Assembly: GCF_003387075.1 (NCBI RefSeq)
Contig: NZ_QUMQ01000001.1
Coordinates: 6,944,001 to 7,008,000 of the forward strand
Direction: 5' to 3'
From: Asanoa ferruginea
GTDB lineage: Bacteria; Actinomycetota; Actinomycetes; Mycobacteriales; Micromonosporaceae
Length of the DNA stretch: 64,000 nt
Below are positions 45,892-54,637 of the stretch, piece by piece (position 1 is the first letter of the stretch; every line of letters begins with the position of its first letter). The notes beneath the pieces were generated by a model that had not been told where the DNA came from, did no database searches, and was given only the letters and a program-made list of their open reading frames with translations. Position numbers and translations under genes: made by a program.

Positions 45892-45904
45892 TGTGACTGT
45901 CACA
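45892..45904. promoter_or_regulatory. Palindrome TGTGACTGTCACA in divergent promoter region
   Basis: Perfect 13-bp dyad (6-bp arms, 1-bp centre) 46 bp from the minus-strand start and 66 bp from the plus-strand start. A likely regulator site, owner unknown; the spacing does not fit the Crp consensus. Confidence 0.5.
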
Positions 45905-45930
45905 AATCTGGACCAATTTTGGGTCCGGTC

Positions 45931-45958
45931 GGTACGGCGGTACCGTATTGGGATACCG
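45931..45958. promoter_or_regulatory. Overlapping GGTAC/CGGTA dyads before the first BBE oxidase
   Basis: GGTAC-GGCG-GTACC (45931-45944) overlaps CGGTA-N11-TACCG (45938-45958), ending 11 bp before the oxidase start. This position would block the promoter or ribosome site, so it is a good candidate operator for the TetR protein encoded between the two oxidase genes. Confidence 0.45.
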
Positions 45959-45969
45959 AAAGGCGTGAT

Positions 45970-47331
45970 ATGTCGAACATTCCAGCGCTGCTGACCTCGG
46001 TCCGCGGACCCGTCCTCTTCCCGGACGACGCCGGTTTCGCCGACGAGGCGGCGGTGTTCAACACAGTCGTTACCCACGAACCACACGTGATCATCGGGGC
46101 CACCCACGCGACCGACGTCCAGGCGGCGGTCCGGTTCGCGGCGGAGGAGGGCCGCTCGGTCGCGGTGCTCAACAGCGGGCACGGCCCCTCCCTGCCGGTC
46201 TCGGGGGAGGCGGTCCTGATCACCACCCGGCGGATGACCCGGGTGACCGTCGACAGCGTGCGCCGCACCGCCCGGGTGGAAGCGGGCGTCACCTGGGGAC
46301 AGGTGGTGGAGGCGGCGGCCAACGTGGGCCTGGCTCCGCTGGCCGGTTCCTCGCCACAGGTCGGCGTCGTCGGCTACACGCTCGGCGGTGGGGTGAGCAT
46401 CGCGCTCGGCCGGGCGTTCGGTTATGCCGCCGACCACGTGCGCGCGGTCGACCTCGTGACCGCCGACGGCGAACTCCGCCACGTCACGCCGGCCTCCGAC
46501 CCGGACCTGTTCGCCGCCCTGCTCGGCGGGAAGGGCAACTTCGGCGTCGTCACCGCGCTCGAGTTCAGCCTCTTCCCGGTCGCGGAGGTCTACGCGGGCT
46601 CGCTGCAATACGCGGGTGAAGACGCGGCGGCCGTCCTGGCGGCCTACGGGTCACTCGCCGCCACCGCGCCCGACGCGCTGACCTCGTCGATCATCTTCCT
46701 GCGCGCGCCCGACCTGCCGTTCGTGCCCGAGTCGATGCGCGGCAAGCTCAGCATCTTCGTGCGGGTGGCCTACCCGGGCCCGGCGGTCGACGGCGAAGCG
46801 CTCATCGCCCCGTTGCGGGCAGCGGCCCCGGTGCTCGCCGACACCGTGACCATGTTGCCCGTCGGGCAGATCGCGTCGATCGCCAACGATCCGACCGATC
46901 CGGCCACCGGCGTCGAGCATTTCGTGCTGCTCGACGAGCTGACACCATCCATGATGGACACGATTCTGGCGTACGCCGGTCCCGACTCCGACGGAAGCCT
47001 CACGCTGGTCAACCTGACCCAGCTCGGTGGTGCGTTCGCGACACCGCCGCAGCCGCCCAACGCCGTACGCCGTGATGTCGCCTTCGCTCTGTTGGCCCTG
47101 ACCTTCGTGCCGCCCGGTGCGCCGGTCAACCAGCAGGAGGCGGGGTCGGCCCTGACCGGCCGGCTCGGCGACAAGCGGCACCCCGGCTATCTGTCGCCGG
47201 CGGACGCGTCCGTCGACGGGGTGCGGGCGGCCTATGACGAGGCGACCTACGAGCGCCTCCGGACGGTCAAGACCACCTGGGACCCGGGGAACATGTTCCG
47301 CTGGACCTTCAACATCCCGCCCCGCACGTGA
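45970..47331 (+). CDS. BBE-type FAD-linked oxidase, paralogue 1
   Basis: 453 aa of the VAO/PCMH flavoprotein fold with C-terminal BBE segment (DPGNMFRWTFNIPP). FAD-binding LGGGVSIALGRAFGYAADHV. The histidine that links FAD in bicovalent oxidases is present (NSGHGPS, His71), but the second attachment residue, normally Cys, is Ser in LAGSSPQVGVVGYTLGGG, so only single covalent FAD attachment is expected. Oxidises a secondary metabolite or sugar. ATG 45970 with GAAAGG upstream. Its stop overlaps the TetR start. Confidence 0.88.
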   Translation: MSNIPALLTSVRGPVLFPDDAGFADEAAVFNTVVTHEPHVIIGATHATDVQAAVRFAAEEGRSVAVLNSGHGPSLPVSGEAVLITTRRMTRVTVDSVRRTARVEAGVTWGQVVEAAANVGLAPLAGSSPQVGVVGYTLGGGVSIALGRAFGYAADHVRAVDLVTADGELRHVTPASDPDLFAALLGGKGNFGVVTALEFSLFPVAEVYAGSLQYAGEDAAAVLAAYGSLAATAPDALTSSIIFLRAPDLPFVPESMRGKLSIFVRVAYPGPAVDGEALIAPLRAAAPVLADTVTMLPVGQIASIANDPTDPATGVEHFVLLDELTPSMMDTILAYAGPDSDGSLTLVNLTQLGGAFATPPQPPNAVRRDVAFALLALTFVPPGAPVNQQEAGSALTGRLGDKRHPGYLSPADASVDGVRAAYDEATYERLRTVKTTWDPGNMFRWTFNIPPRT

Positions 47332-47945
47332 ACGCCATGGCGGTGCGACGCAGGCGGGCTGGTGGCGAGCGGCGCACCGCCGTCCTTTCCGCGGTGGCGA
47401 CCGTGCTCGCCGAGCGAGGCTACGAGAACACCCGGTTCACCGACGTGTCGGCGGCCAGCGGCGTCGCGATCAGCACCCTCCAGAACTACTTCGGTTCGCG
47501 CGAAGACATGGTGATCGAGGCCATGGAGGCGTTCACCGACCAGGAGGTGACCGCCCTGGAGGCGGTGGCCACCGCGGAACCCGACCCGTGGCGACGGCTG
47601 GTCGCGATGGTCGACCGGAGCCTGCACAACCCGGCCGGCACCCGGCAGTTGCTGGTCGAGTTCTGGCGGTCGGCGATGCGCGACGCCGACCTGCGCGGCT
47701 ACAGCGCGGAGGTGCAGGCGCGTTACCGGGCGCCGTTCCTGGCGGCGGTGCGGGAGGGCGCCGAGCGCGGCGACTTCACGCTCCCCTACAGCGCCGAGGC
47801 CGTCACCGACCTGCTGCTCGCGGCCCTGGTCGGGCTGATCGTCTCGCGGGTGCAGGACCAGCCCATGCCGTCGCCGGTGGAGTTCCGCGACGTCCTGTTG
47901 GCCCAGCTCCGGCTGATGCTGGGCGCCGGGCCACCCGGACGATAG
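47328..47945 (+). CDS. TetR-family regulator between two BBE oxidases
   Basis: 205 aa. Helix-turn-helix GYENTRFTDVSAASGVAISTLQNYFGSREDMVIEAM; C-terminal ligand-binding domain. GTG 47328 overlaps the oxidase stop (GTGA); ATG 47337 is an alternative. Probably represses the flanking oxidase genes. Confidence 0.85.
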   Translation: MNAMAVRRRRAGGERRTAVLSAVATVLAERGYENTRFTDVSAASGVAISTLQNYFGSREDMVIEAMEAFTDQEVTALEAVATAEPDPWRRLVAMVDRSLHNPAGTRQLLVEFWRSAMRDADLRGYSAEVQARYRAPFLAAVREGAERGDFTLPYSAEAVTDLLLAALVGLIVSRVQDQPMPSPVEFRDVLLAQLRLMLGAGPPGR

Positions 47946-48002
47946 CGTCGATGGCGGAGAGCCCCCCGGCTTGAGGTGTCAGCGAGACCAGAGGGGCGAC
48001 GC

Positions 48003-49394
48003 ATGACCTACGTGATCGATCAGGACAATCTCGAGCGGCTGGCCGCCGACGTGACCGGCCCGGTGCTGGCACGCGGCGACAAGGGCTTCGGGCCGGAGAC
48101 GACCGGCTGGAACATGTCTCTGGTGGAGCATCCGGCCGTCGTGGTCGGTGCGACCTCCGCCGCCGACGTGCAGGCCGCCGTCCGCTTCGCCGGCGCGCAC
48201 GACCTCCCGGTCGATCCGGTCGCCACCGGTCACCAGGCGCCGATGCCCGCCGACGGCGCTCTCATGATCAACCTGGAGCGGATGGACGGCATCGAGGTCG
48301 ATGCGGAAGGCCGCACGGCGACCATCGGCGCCGCCGTCCGGGCCCAGCCACTGGTCGACGCGGCGGCGCGGGCGGGCCTGGCGCCGCTGGCCGGCTCGTC
48401 GCCCAACGTCGGCGTGGTCGGCTACGCCCTCGGTGGCGGGCTCAGCGCGACCCTGGGCCGCAGCTACGGCTGGGCTGCCGATCATGTGCGCTCCGCCGAG
48501 GTCGTCACCGCCGACGGCGAGCTCCGGCACGTCGACCCCGACCAGGAACCCGACCTCTTCTGGGCGATCCGCGGTGGCAAGGGCAACTTCGGCGTGGTCA
48601 CCTCGCTCACCATGGACCTGGTGCCGGTGACGCAGCTCTACGGCGGCGGGATCTACTTCGCGGGCGAGCACGTCCGGCCCGTGGTCGACGCGTTCCGCCG
48701 GCTGCTCGTCTCCGCGCCGCGCGAGCTGACGATCTCGTTCGCGTTCATGCGGCTGCCCGACGCGCCGGTCATCCCGGAACCGCTGCGCGACCGCTTCACG
48801 GTGCACGTGCGGATCTCCTACCTGGGCCCGCCGGCCGAGGGGGAGCGGCTGATCGCCGACCTGCGCGCCGCCGCGCCCGCGCTGATCGACACGGTGACCG
48901 AGATGCCCTACACCGGCTTCGCCTCCATCCACCAGGACCCGGTCGACCCGGCAGCCACGTACGAGATGTCGTCATTGCTCGGCGAGTTTCCGGCGGAGGC
49001 GGCCGACGCGCTGATCGAGGCGGCCGGCCCGGGCGTCGACCTCCCGATCGCGCTGATCGAGGTGCGCCAGCTCGGCGGGGAGCTCGCTGACGAACCCAGC
49101 CTGCCCAACTCCGTCGGCAACCGGGACGCCGCTTTCCACGTCTTCGCCGGCGCGGCCGGTGAACCCGGCGAGGGGGAGCAGTTCCGTGCGCCGCTGAAGG
49201 CCATCTCCGACGCGATGGCCCCATGGGCAACGGGCGGCAAACAGGCCAACTTCCTCACCGGGTACGACACGACGCCGGAAGCGGTCGCCCGCGCCTGGAA
49301 ACCGGACATCTACCATCGGCTGGTGGAGGTCAAGCGGGAGTACGACCCGGCCAACATGTTCCGCGTCAACCACAACATCGCGCCGGGAGTGTGA
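48003..49394 (+). CDS. BBE-type FAD-linked oxidase, paralogue 2
   Basis: 463 aa. Close paralogue of the oxidase at 45970-47331: the same LAGSSPNVGVVGYALGGGLSATLGRSYGWAADHV block, the same Ser at the second flavin position, His77 (ATGHQAP) as the single attachment site, and the same BBE ending (DPANMFRVNHNIAPG). ATG 48003 with GAGGGG upstream. Likely arose by tandem duplication around or with the TetR gene; followed closely by a nitroreductase gene. Confidence 0.88.
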   Translation: MTYVIDQDNLERLAADVTGPVLARGDKGFGPETTGWNMSLVEHPAVVVGATSAADVQAAVRFAGAHDLPVDPVATGHQAPMPADGALMINLERMDGIEVDAEGRTATIGAAVRAQPLVDAAARAGLAPLAGSSPNVGVVGYALGGGLSATLGRSYGWAADHVRSAEVVTADGELRHVDPDQEPDLFWAIRGGKGNFGVVTSLTMDLVPVTQLYGGGIYFAGEHVRPVVDAFRRLLVSAPRELTISFAFMRLPDAPVIPEPLRDRFTVHVRISYLGPPAEGERLIADLRAAAPALIDTVTEMPYTGFASIHQDPVDPAATYEMSSLLGEFPAEAADALIEAAGPGVDLPIALIEVRQLGGELADEPSLPNSVGNRDAAFHVFAGAAGEPGEGEQFRAPLKAISDAMAPWATGGKQANFLTGYDTTPEAVARAWKPDIYHRLVEVKREYDPANMFRVNHNIAPGV

Positions 49395-49399
49395 GTCGC

Positions 49400-49903
49400 A
49401 TGGAGACCTGGGACGCCATCCGAGCCCGACGCAACGTCCGCGCCTACACTCACGATCCGGTGTCCGATGAGGACCTCAATCGGATCCTGGAGGCCGGCTG
49501 GCGCGCGCCGTCGGCGTCGAACCGCCAGCATTGGGACTTCGTCGTGGTCACCGACCGCGCCCAGTTGGCCGAGTTGGCGACGGTGTGGCAGTCGGCGGGC
49601 CACATCGCGGTCGCGGCGGCCGCCATCGCGCTGGTGCTGCCGGCGCCGGAGGCGGTGCTCGACCAATACGACCTGGGCCAGGCCACCTACGCGATGATGC
49701 TCGCGGCGGCCGACCTGGGCATCGGCACGGGCCACTCGTCGGTCGGCGACCATGCCAAGGCCCGCGCGATCCTGGGCGTGCCGGACACCCATGACGTGGC
49801 CTACCTGATCGGCGTGGGCTATCCGGCCGACCGGCCGCTGCGCCCGCTCCGGCGACCCAACCGCCGTCCCTTCGACGAGGTCGTGCATCGCGGCCGTTGG
49901 TGA
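49400..49903 (+). CDS. Nitroreductase-family FMN enzyme
   Basis: 167 aa: AIRARRNVRAYTHDPVSDEDLNRILEAGWRAPSASNRQHWDFVVVTD is the FMN-site signature, with ATYAMMLAAADLGIGTG later. NAD(P)H-dependent reductase of nitro compounds, quinones or enones. ATG 49400 chosen; GTG 49391 overlaps the preceding stop. Belongs to the BBE/TetR operon. Confidence 0.88.
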   Translation: METWDAIRARRNVRAYTHDPVSDEDLNRILEAGWRAPSASNRQHWDFVVVTDRAQLAELATVWQSAGHIAVAAAAIALVLPAPEAVLDQYDLGQATYAMMLAAADLGIGTGHSSVGDHAKARAILGVPDTHDVAYLIGVGYPADRPLRPLRRPNRRPFDEVVHRGRW

Positions 49904-49984
49904 CATCATTTTCGTTCAGTCGCCGTCAAGTGCGCGGTCGTATGGTGAGCCCGAGGTGACACCCCGAGACCAAGGAGCCTTGAG

Positions 49985-50491
49985 ATGCCAACTCGAGTCA
50001 ACCGGCAGACGGTCGACTTGTCCGAATACCCGGACTTGATCGTCATGTATCTCGGCATGCGGGTGAACCACCTCTACGGCATCCGCACCTTCTTCAGCTT
50101 CGGCCGCAAGATCAGCCAGTCGGTGGCCGGCAAGCCCGAGGGGTTGCTGCTGCACGAGCCGGTCTACTACTCGATCTTCCCGATGAACATGGGGATGCGG
50201 CAGTACTGGCGGGACCTGCCGTCACTGCTCGAATACGCGCGGACCGCCGAACACCGCGAGTGGTGGATGAGCTTCCTGAAAGACTCGGGCGGCACGGGCT
50301 TCTGGCACGAGACCTACGCGGTCAAGGGCGGCATGGAGGCGGTCTACGACGACGTGCCGAAACCGCTGGGCTTCGGCCAGTTCGCGGGGCTGCAGCGCGC
50401 GCGTGGGCCGATGTTCGGCTCGGCGGCGCGCCTGGGCCGCACCGACGCGGGCGCCCCGGTCCTCAGCGAGAAGGAACTCTACGAGGCGTAG
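49985..50491 (+). CDS. DUF4188 (monooxygenase-like) protein
   Basis: 168 aa: DLSEYPDLIVMYLGMRVNHLYGIRTFFSFGRKISQSV and GTGFWHETYAVKGGMEAVYDDVPKPLGFGQF are typical of the DUF4188 ferredoxin-fold family, sometimes called monooxygenase family or phenylacetaldoxime dehydratase-like. Activity unproven. AAGGAG ribosome site. Confidence 0.82.
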   Translation: MPTRVNRQTVDLSEYPDLIVMYLGMRVNHLYGIRTFFSFGRKISQSVAGKPEGLLLHEPVYYSIFPMNMGMRQYWRDLPSLLEYARTAEHREWWMSFLKDSGGTGFWHETYAVKGGMEAVYDDVPKPLGFGQFAGLQRARGPMFGSAARLGRTDAGAPVLSEKELYEA

Positions 50492-50604
50492 TCCGCTTGG
50501 CGGAGTCGCGGCCCGGGAGGATGACCACCGCGATGAAGGGCTGCCCCCGCCGACCCATCTCCAGGTGCTTCGCCGCTAAGGTCGGTGATCAGGGGGAGGC
50601 GTCG

Positions 50605-51261
50605 ATGACGGGGTTGCCCGGCGCTGTGGCGGCGGTCGTGTTCGATTGCGACGGGTTGTTGGTCGACACCGAGACGTGCTGGACCCGCGCCGAGACGGCC
50701 ATCTTCGCCGAGCACGGGCACGGGTTCGGGATCGCGGAGAAGAAGCTGCTCATCGGTGGCACGCTCGAAGCCGCCGGTGTCGCGATGGCCGCTCGTTTCG
50801 GACGGCCCGGGGAAGGTCCGGCTCTGGCAAGCCGACTGCGCGACCTTGTCGCCGGTGAGCTCGCGGCTGGTGCCGATGCGCTGCCGGGAGCGCTTGAACT
50901 GGTCAAGACGCTGCGCGAGCGCGTTCCGGTCGCCGTCGCGAGCAACAGCCCGCGCGCCTTCGTCGACGCCGCGCTGGACTCGGCCGGGCTGACGGACCTG
51001 TTCGAGTTCGTCTACGCGGCCGAAGACGTCGAGCGGCCGAAGCCGGCGCCGGATCTCTACCTCGCGGCGTGCGCGGGACTCGGCGCCGAACCGGCGCGCA
51101 GCGTGGCCTTCGAGGATTCCCGCACCGGCGTGGCCTCGGCGAGGGCGGCGGGGATGTATGTCATCGGCGTGCCCTCGATCCCCGACACGACGCTCGACAC
51201 GGACCGGACCTACGCTTCGCTCACCGATGACGAGCTCACCGCCTGGGCTGCGCAGGCGTGA
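50605..51261 (+). CDS. HAD-superfamily phosphatase (beta-phosphoglucomutase-like)
   Basis: 218 aa from ATG 50605 (AGGGGGA upstream). HAD motif I VVFDCDGLLVDTE, motif II VASNSPRAF, motif III/IV RPKPAPDLYLAAC and VAFEDSRTGVASARAAGM. Subclass I cap suggests a small sugar- or nucleoside-phosphate substrate. Converges on and overlaps the SDR gene by 26 nt. Confidence 0.9.
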   Translation: MTGLPGAVAAVVFDCDGLLVDTETCWTRAETAIFAEHGHGFGIAEKKLLIGGTLEAAGVAMAARFGRPGEGPALASRLRDLVAGELAAGADALPGALELVKTLRERVPVAVASNSPRAFVDAALDSAGLTDLFEFVYAAEDVERPKPAPDLYLAACAGLGAEPARSVAFEDSRTGVASARAAGMYVIGVPSIPDTTLDTDRTYASLTDDELTAWAAQA

Positions 51262-51964
51262 GCGCCGACTGTTCGAAGCGGAACTCGCGGATGAAGCAGT
51301 CGCGCGGCTGACCGACCGCGAACAGCACGCAGTCGACGACCGAACTCGCGGTCAGGTCGCCGTCGGCAGCGCGCGGCCCGTCCTGCACGAAGTCCGGCGG
51401 GAACAACGAGATGACCCGGATGCCCTCCGGCCGCAGCCGATACGACAGGATCTCCGCGAGCCCGGCATGGGCGTGCTTCGCCGCGTAGAACGCCGGATGG
51501 GCGCCGGACCGGTGATGCCCCGGCTCCCCGCACGCCGAGATCAGGTTGACGATGTCCGGCCGCGCCGAGACCCGCAGCAACGGCAGCAGGTGTCTGGTCA
51601 ACAGCATCGTGCCCGTCGCGCCGGCGGCCATCACCGTTTCGATCGTGTCGTCCGACGCGTCGGCCAGGTCGGCTCCGTCGACGTAGACGGCGCCGTTGTT
51701 GATTAGCACGTCGAGGAACGGCGTCCGGGCCGCCACGAAATCCGCGAACGCGCGGACCGAGTCCGGCACGGCCAGGTCGCACGGAAACGCTTCGGCCTGC
51801 GCTGCCCCGCGCGAGTTGATCAGGGTGGCGACCCGCGCGGCCGCCGCCGGGTCGCGGGCCGAGAGAAAGACCCGGGCGCCGCGCGCGGCGAAGGCCTCGG
51901 CCAGCATCTGCCCGGTGTCTCGACCGGCGCCGGTGACAGCGACGCGTAGCCCCGTGAGATCCAT
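51236..51964 (-). CDS. Short-chain dehydrogenase/reductase
   Basis: 242 aa. The cofactor motif is TGAGRDTGQML (residues 11-21), an unusual TGxxxDTG variant of TGxxxGxG. VLINNGAVYV gives the NNAG-like stretch, and the active-site pair is in HPAFYAAKHAHAG (YxxxK). NAD(P)-dependent; substrate unknown. Confidence 0.87.
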   Translation of the reverse strand: MDLTGLRVAVTGAGRDTGQMLAEAFAARGARVFLSARDPAAAARVATLINSRGAAQAEAFPCDLAVPDSVRAFADFVAARTPFLDVLINNGAVYVDGADLADASDDTIETVMAAGATGTMLLTRHLLPLLRVSARPDIVNLISACGEPGHHRSGAHPAFYAAKHAHAGLAEILSYRLRPEGIRVISLFPPDFVQDGPRAADGDLTASSVVDCVLFAVGQPRDCFIREFRFEQSALTPAQPRR

Positions 51965-51982
51965 GGCGGACAGCCAAACACC

Positions 51983-52504
51983 TCAAGCCGGGTTGAGCTC
52001 AACCCCGTCCCGCAGGCGCTCATACTCGGCGACCGTCGGCACGACCGGCAGGAACAGCAGCAGGATCAGATAGGCCACGCCGAGCAGGCCCCCGGTGACC
52101 AGGGTCAGCAGCAGGACCACGGTGCGCACCCAGTCGACGTCGAACTCACCGCGGGCCGCGATGCCGAGGCAGACCCCGCCGAACCAGTTGCCCTCCTTGA
52201 TCCGGCACCAGAAACGGCCACGCGGCTGGACACGGGCGGCCGGCACCGTGGGGCGCACCGGGCCGAGTTCGGCCAGGACCGCCGCCATCTCGGCGCCGGT
52301 CACCGGGCCGGGAAATGAGCTCAACCGGTCGCCGATCGCCGACTCGAGATCGCGGACGATCTCGTCGGCGTCCGGGTCGGCGAGCAACTGCCGCCGGGCG
52401 CCGTCGAGATAGCTCCGCAGGGCGTCGCGCGCCGCGAGGGTGGCGGGAAAAGCCGTGACATGACCGGTCAGGCGTACGAAAGTCGGCTCGTCCATGGGTC
52501 TCAT
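51983..52504 (-). CDS. PspC-domain membrane protein
   Basis: 173 aa. A helical cytoplasmic head of about 100 aa, then the PspC-like segment IKEGNWFGGVCLGIAARGEFDVDWVRTVVLLLTLVTGGLLGVAYLILLLFLPV with two hydrophobic helices. The ATG 52504 overlaps the PadR stop (ATGA). A second ATG at 52495 is an alternative. PadR plus a PspC/DUF1700-like protein is a common envelope-stress pairing. Confidence 0.8.
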   Translation of the reverse strand: MRPMDEPTFVRLTGHVTAFPATLAARDALRSYLDGARRQLLADPDADEIVRDLESAIGDRLSSFPGPVTGAEMAAVLAELGPVRPTVPAARVQPRGRFWCRIKEGNWFGGVCLGIAARGEFDVDWVRTVVLLLTLVTGGLLGVAYLILLLFLPVVPTVAEYERLRDGVELNPA

Positions 52505-52824
52505 CGTCCGATCGTGTTGATCATGTGAGAAAGCTCGTTCCAGTGGTCGCGGAACGCGGCGAGTTGGCCCTTGCCGGCGGCGGTGAGGGAGAAATATTTG
52601 CGGGGAGGGCCGGCCGGCGACTCGCGCCATTCGTGGTCAAGCAGCCCGTCGCGGCGCAGTTTGCTCAGCAGCGGGTAGAGCGTGCCCTCCTGCGCCGGGA
52701 AGCCGGCGTCCTGCAGCGCGGCGAGGATCTCCGCCACGTAGCGCTGCCGCGACTCGACGGCGGCGAGCACGAGCGGTTCGAGCAGGCCGCGCCGCAACGC
52801 CACCAGTTTGGGGTCTGCCTGCAT
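52501..52824 (-). CDS. PadR-family regulator
   Basis: 107 aa: LRRGLLEPLVLAAVESRQRYVAEILAALQDAGFPAQEGTLYPLLSKLRRDGLLDHEWRESPAGPPRKYFSLTAAGK is the PadR winged helix. ATG 52824; the earlier ATG in frame lies inside the operator. First gene of the operon with the PspC protein. Confidence 0.9.
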   Translation of the reverse strand: MQADPKLVALRRGLLEPLVLAAVESRQRYVAEILAALQDAGFPAQEGTLYPLLSKLRRDGLLDHEWRESPAGPPRKYFSLTAAGKGQLAAFRDHWNELSHMINTIGR

Positions 52825-52829
52825 GTCAC

Positions 52830-52849
52830 TACCTTGGCAGAGCAAGGTA
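52830..52849. promoter_or_regulatory. PadR operator candidate
   Basis: TACCTTG-GCAGAG-CAAGGTA, a perfect 7-bp dyad with 6-bp spacer, 5 bp upstream of the padR-like start. An imperfect second copy (ACCTT...AAGGG) follows at about 52849-52863. Suits autorepression by the PadR dimer. Confidence 0.6.
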
Positions 52850-52863
52850 CCTTCGGCCAAGGG

Positions 52864-53712
52864 TTATGACGTCGACCCGACTCTGACCGGGGTGGATTCC
52901 GCCGGCAACGTGCCCAGCAGCGCGAGCGCGTCCGCGCTCGGCGAGCCCGGCGCGGCGCGGTAGACGACGAGCAGTTGTCCGTCGGCGCCGGTGACGGCGA
53001 ACTTCTCGTAGTGCAGTTCGAGCTCGCCGACGATCGGGTGACGCATCCGGTGCAGGCCGCCGCCCGGGTGCGGCTTGGCGTCGTGCCGCGACCAGAGCCG
53101 GCGGAACAGGTCGCTCTTCACCGACAGCTCGCCGACCAGGTCGGTCAGCCGCGGGTCGTCGACGTCGGGGCCGACCATCAACCGCAGCGCGGCGACCAGG
53201 CTGCCGACCCGCTCCTCCCAGCCGGGCAGGAACGCCTGCACCGCCGGATCGAGCAGCACCGACCGGATGATGTTGCCGCCCGGCGTGAAGATCGGCGACA
53301 ACGCGACGGCCAGCCGGTTGGCGGCCAACACGTCCTGGAGCGGGCCCTGCACGTACGCCGGCGTGGTGTGCCAGGCATCAAGGAGCAGTTGTACGCCCGG
53401 TCGCACCCGCTCCGGTCGCCGCCGCCGAGGGGTCTGCGGTGCGCCGAGGGCGTGCAGGTGCGCGGTGGCGTCCTCGTCGAGGCCGAGCGCGCGGGCGATC
53501 GCGTCGAGCACCTGCGGCGACGGACGCCGGTCACGGCCCTGCTCGAGCCGCGTGTAGTACTCGGTGCTCACCCCGGCGAGCATCGCCAACTCGTCGCGGC
53601 GCAGCCCCGGCACCCGCCGATGGCCGCTGTCGCGCAGCCCGACGTCCTCGGGCCGGATCAGCTCGCGCCGGGCCCGCAGGTATTCGCCGATCAGGTTCAC
53701 GCGTTCGACCAT
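52864..53712 (-). CDS. XRE-family regulator with MmyB-like ligand-binding domain
   Basis: 282 aa from ATG 53712. HTH: VPGLRRDELAMLAGVSTEYYTRLEQGRDRRPSPQVLDAIARAL; then the MmyB-type PAS-like domain (LLLDAWHTTPAYVQGPLQDVLAANRLAVAL). Often controls the divergent oxidoreductase gene, here an SDR 91 bp away. Confidence 0.88.
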   Translation of the reverse strand: MVERVNLIGEYLRARRELIRPEDVGLRDSGHRRVPGLRRDELAMLAGVSTEYYTRLEQGRDRRPSPQVLDAIARALGLDEDATAHLHALGAPQTPRRRRPERVRPGVQLLLDAWHTTPAYVQGPLQDVLAANRLAVALSPIFTPGGNIIRSVLLDPAVQAFLPGWEERVGSLVAALRLMVGPDVDDPRLTDLVGELSVKSDLFRRLWSRHDAKPHPGGGLHRMRHPIVGELELHYEKFAVTGADGQLLVVYRAAPGSPSADALALLGTLPAESTPVRVGSTS

Positions 53713-53803
53713 ATGCCGGTGCCGCCCACCGCTGGGTAGCCCTGACAGCACCCCTCTCACCAGGGAAATGGCTGATCCGCCGCGGTGGCCGCAGGTTGGT
53801 GGC

Positions 53804-54637
53804 ATGACTTCCCGAACCTGGCTCATCACGGGTGCGAACAGCGGCTTCGGCCGGCACCTCAGCGAGCAACTCCTGTCCCGCGGCGACCGCGTCGCCGGCA
53901 CGTTCCGCACTCCTGGCAGCGTCGACGACCTCGCGGCCCGCTGGCCGGACGCCTTCCACGCCGCCCACCTCGACGTCACGGACGCGGCCGAGATCACCAC
54001 GGTCGTCGACAAGGCCTGGGCCGACCTGGGCCGGATCGACGTGGTCGTCAGCAACGCCGGGTATGGCCTGATGGGCGCCGCCGAGGAACTGACCGACGAC
54101 CAGGTGGTGCACCAGATCGCGACCAACCTCACCGGTTCGATCCGGCTGATCCGGGCCGCGCTGCCACACCTGCGCCGGCAGGGCGGCGGCCGGATCCTGC
54201 AACTGTCCTCGGTCGGCGGCCAGGTGGCGTGGCCGGGCGGGTCGCTCTACCACGCCACGAAGTGGGGCGTCGAAGGCTTCGCGGACGCGCTCGCGGCGGA
54301 GGTCGCCCCGCTCGGCATCGGTGTCACGATCGTCGAGCCGGGCGGTGCGCACACCAACTTCCGCTACGGCGGATCGGTGCTCGCGGACCGCATCGAGGCC
54401 TACGACGCCACCCCCGCCGCCGGAATCCGCCGCATCCTCACGGAACGCACGACCGTCGGCATCGGCGACCCGGCCCGGATGGCCACCGCCATGATCGCCA
54501 GCGTCGACCAGGACACCGCGCCGCGCCGACTGGTGCTGGGCAGCGACGCGTTCGCCGCCATGGAAGCCGCCCTGACCGCCCGGCTCGCCGACGTGCGCAC
54601 CCAACGGGAGTCGGCGGCGGCGACCGACAAGGCGTAG
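53804..54637 (+). CDS. Short-chain dehydrogenase/reductase, XRE-linked
   Basis: 277 aa classical SDR: TGANSGFGRHL (9-19), VVSNAGYGLMG, catalytic Ser in LSSVGGQ and YxxxK in YHATKWGVEG. The GFGR cofactor loop with Arg suggests NADPH preference. Typical target of the divergent MmyB-type XRE regulator. Confidence 0.9.
   Translation: MTSRTWLITGANSGFGRHLSEQLLSRGDRVAGTFRTPGSVDDLAARWPDAFHAAHLDVTDAAEITTVVDKAWADLGRIDVVVSNAGYGLMGAAEELTDDQVVHQIATNLTGSIRLIRAALPHLRRQGGGRILQLSSVGGQVAWPGGSLYHATKWGVEGFADALAAEVAPLGIGVTIVEPGGAHTNFRYGGSVLADRIEAYDATPAAGIRRILTERTTVGIGDPARMATAMIASVDQDTAPRRLVLGSDAFAAMEAALTARLADVRTQRESAAATDKA

Noticed and set aside
45892-45904. Crp/cAMP-receptor site
   Set aside because: TGTGA and TCACA are only 3 bp apart rather than 6, so the spacing is wrong for Crp; kept as a generic dyad.
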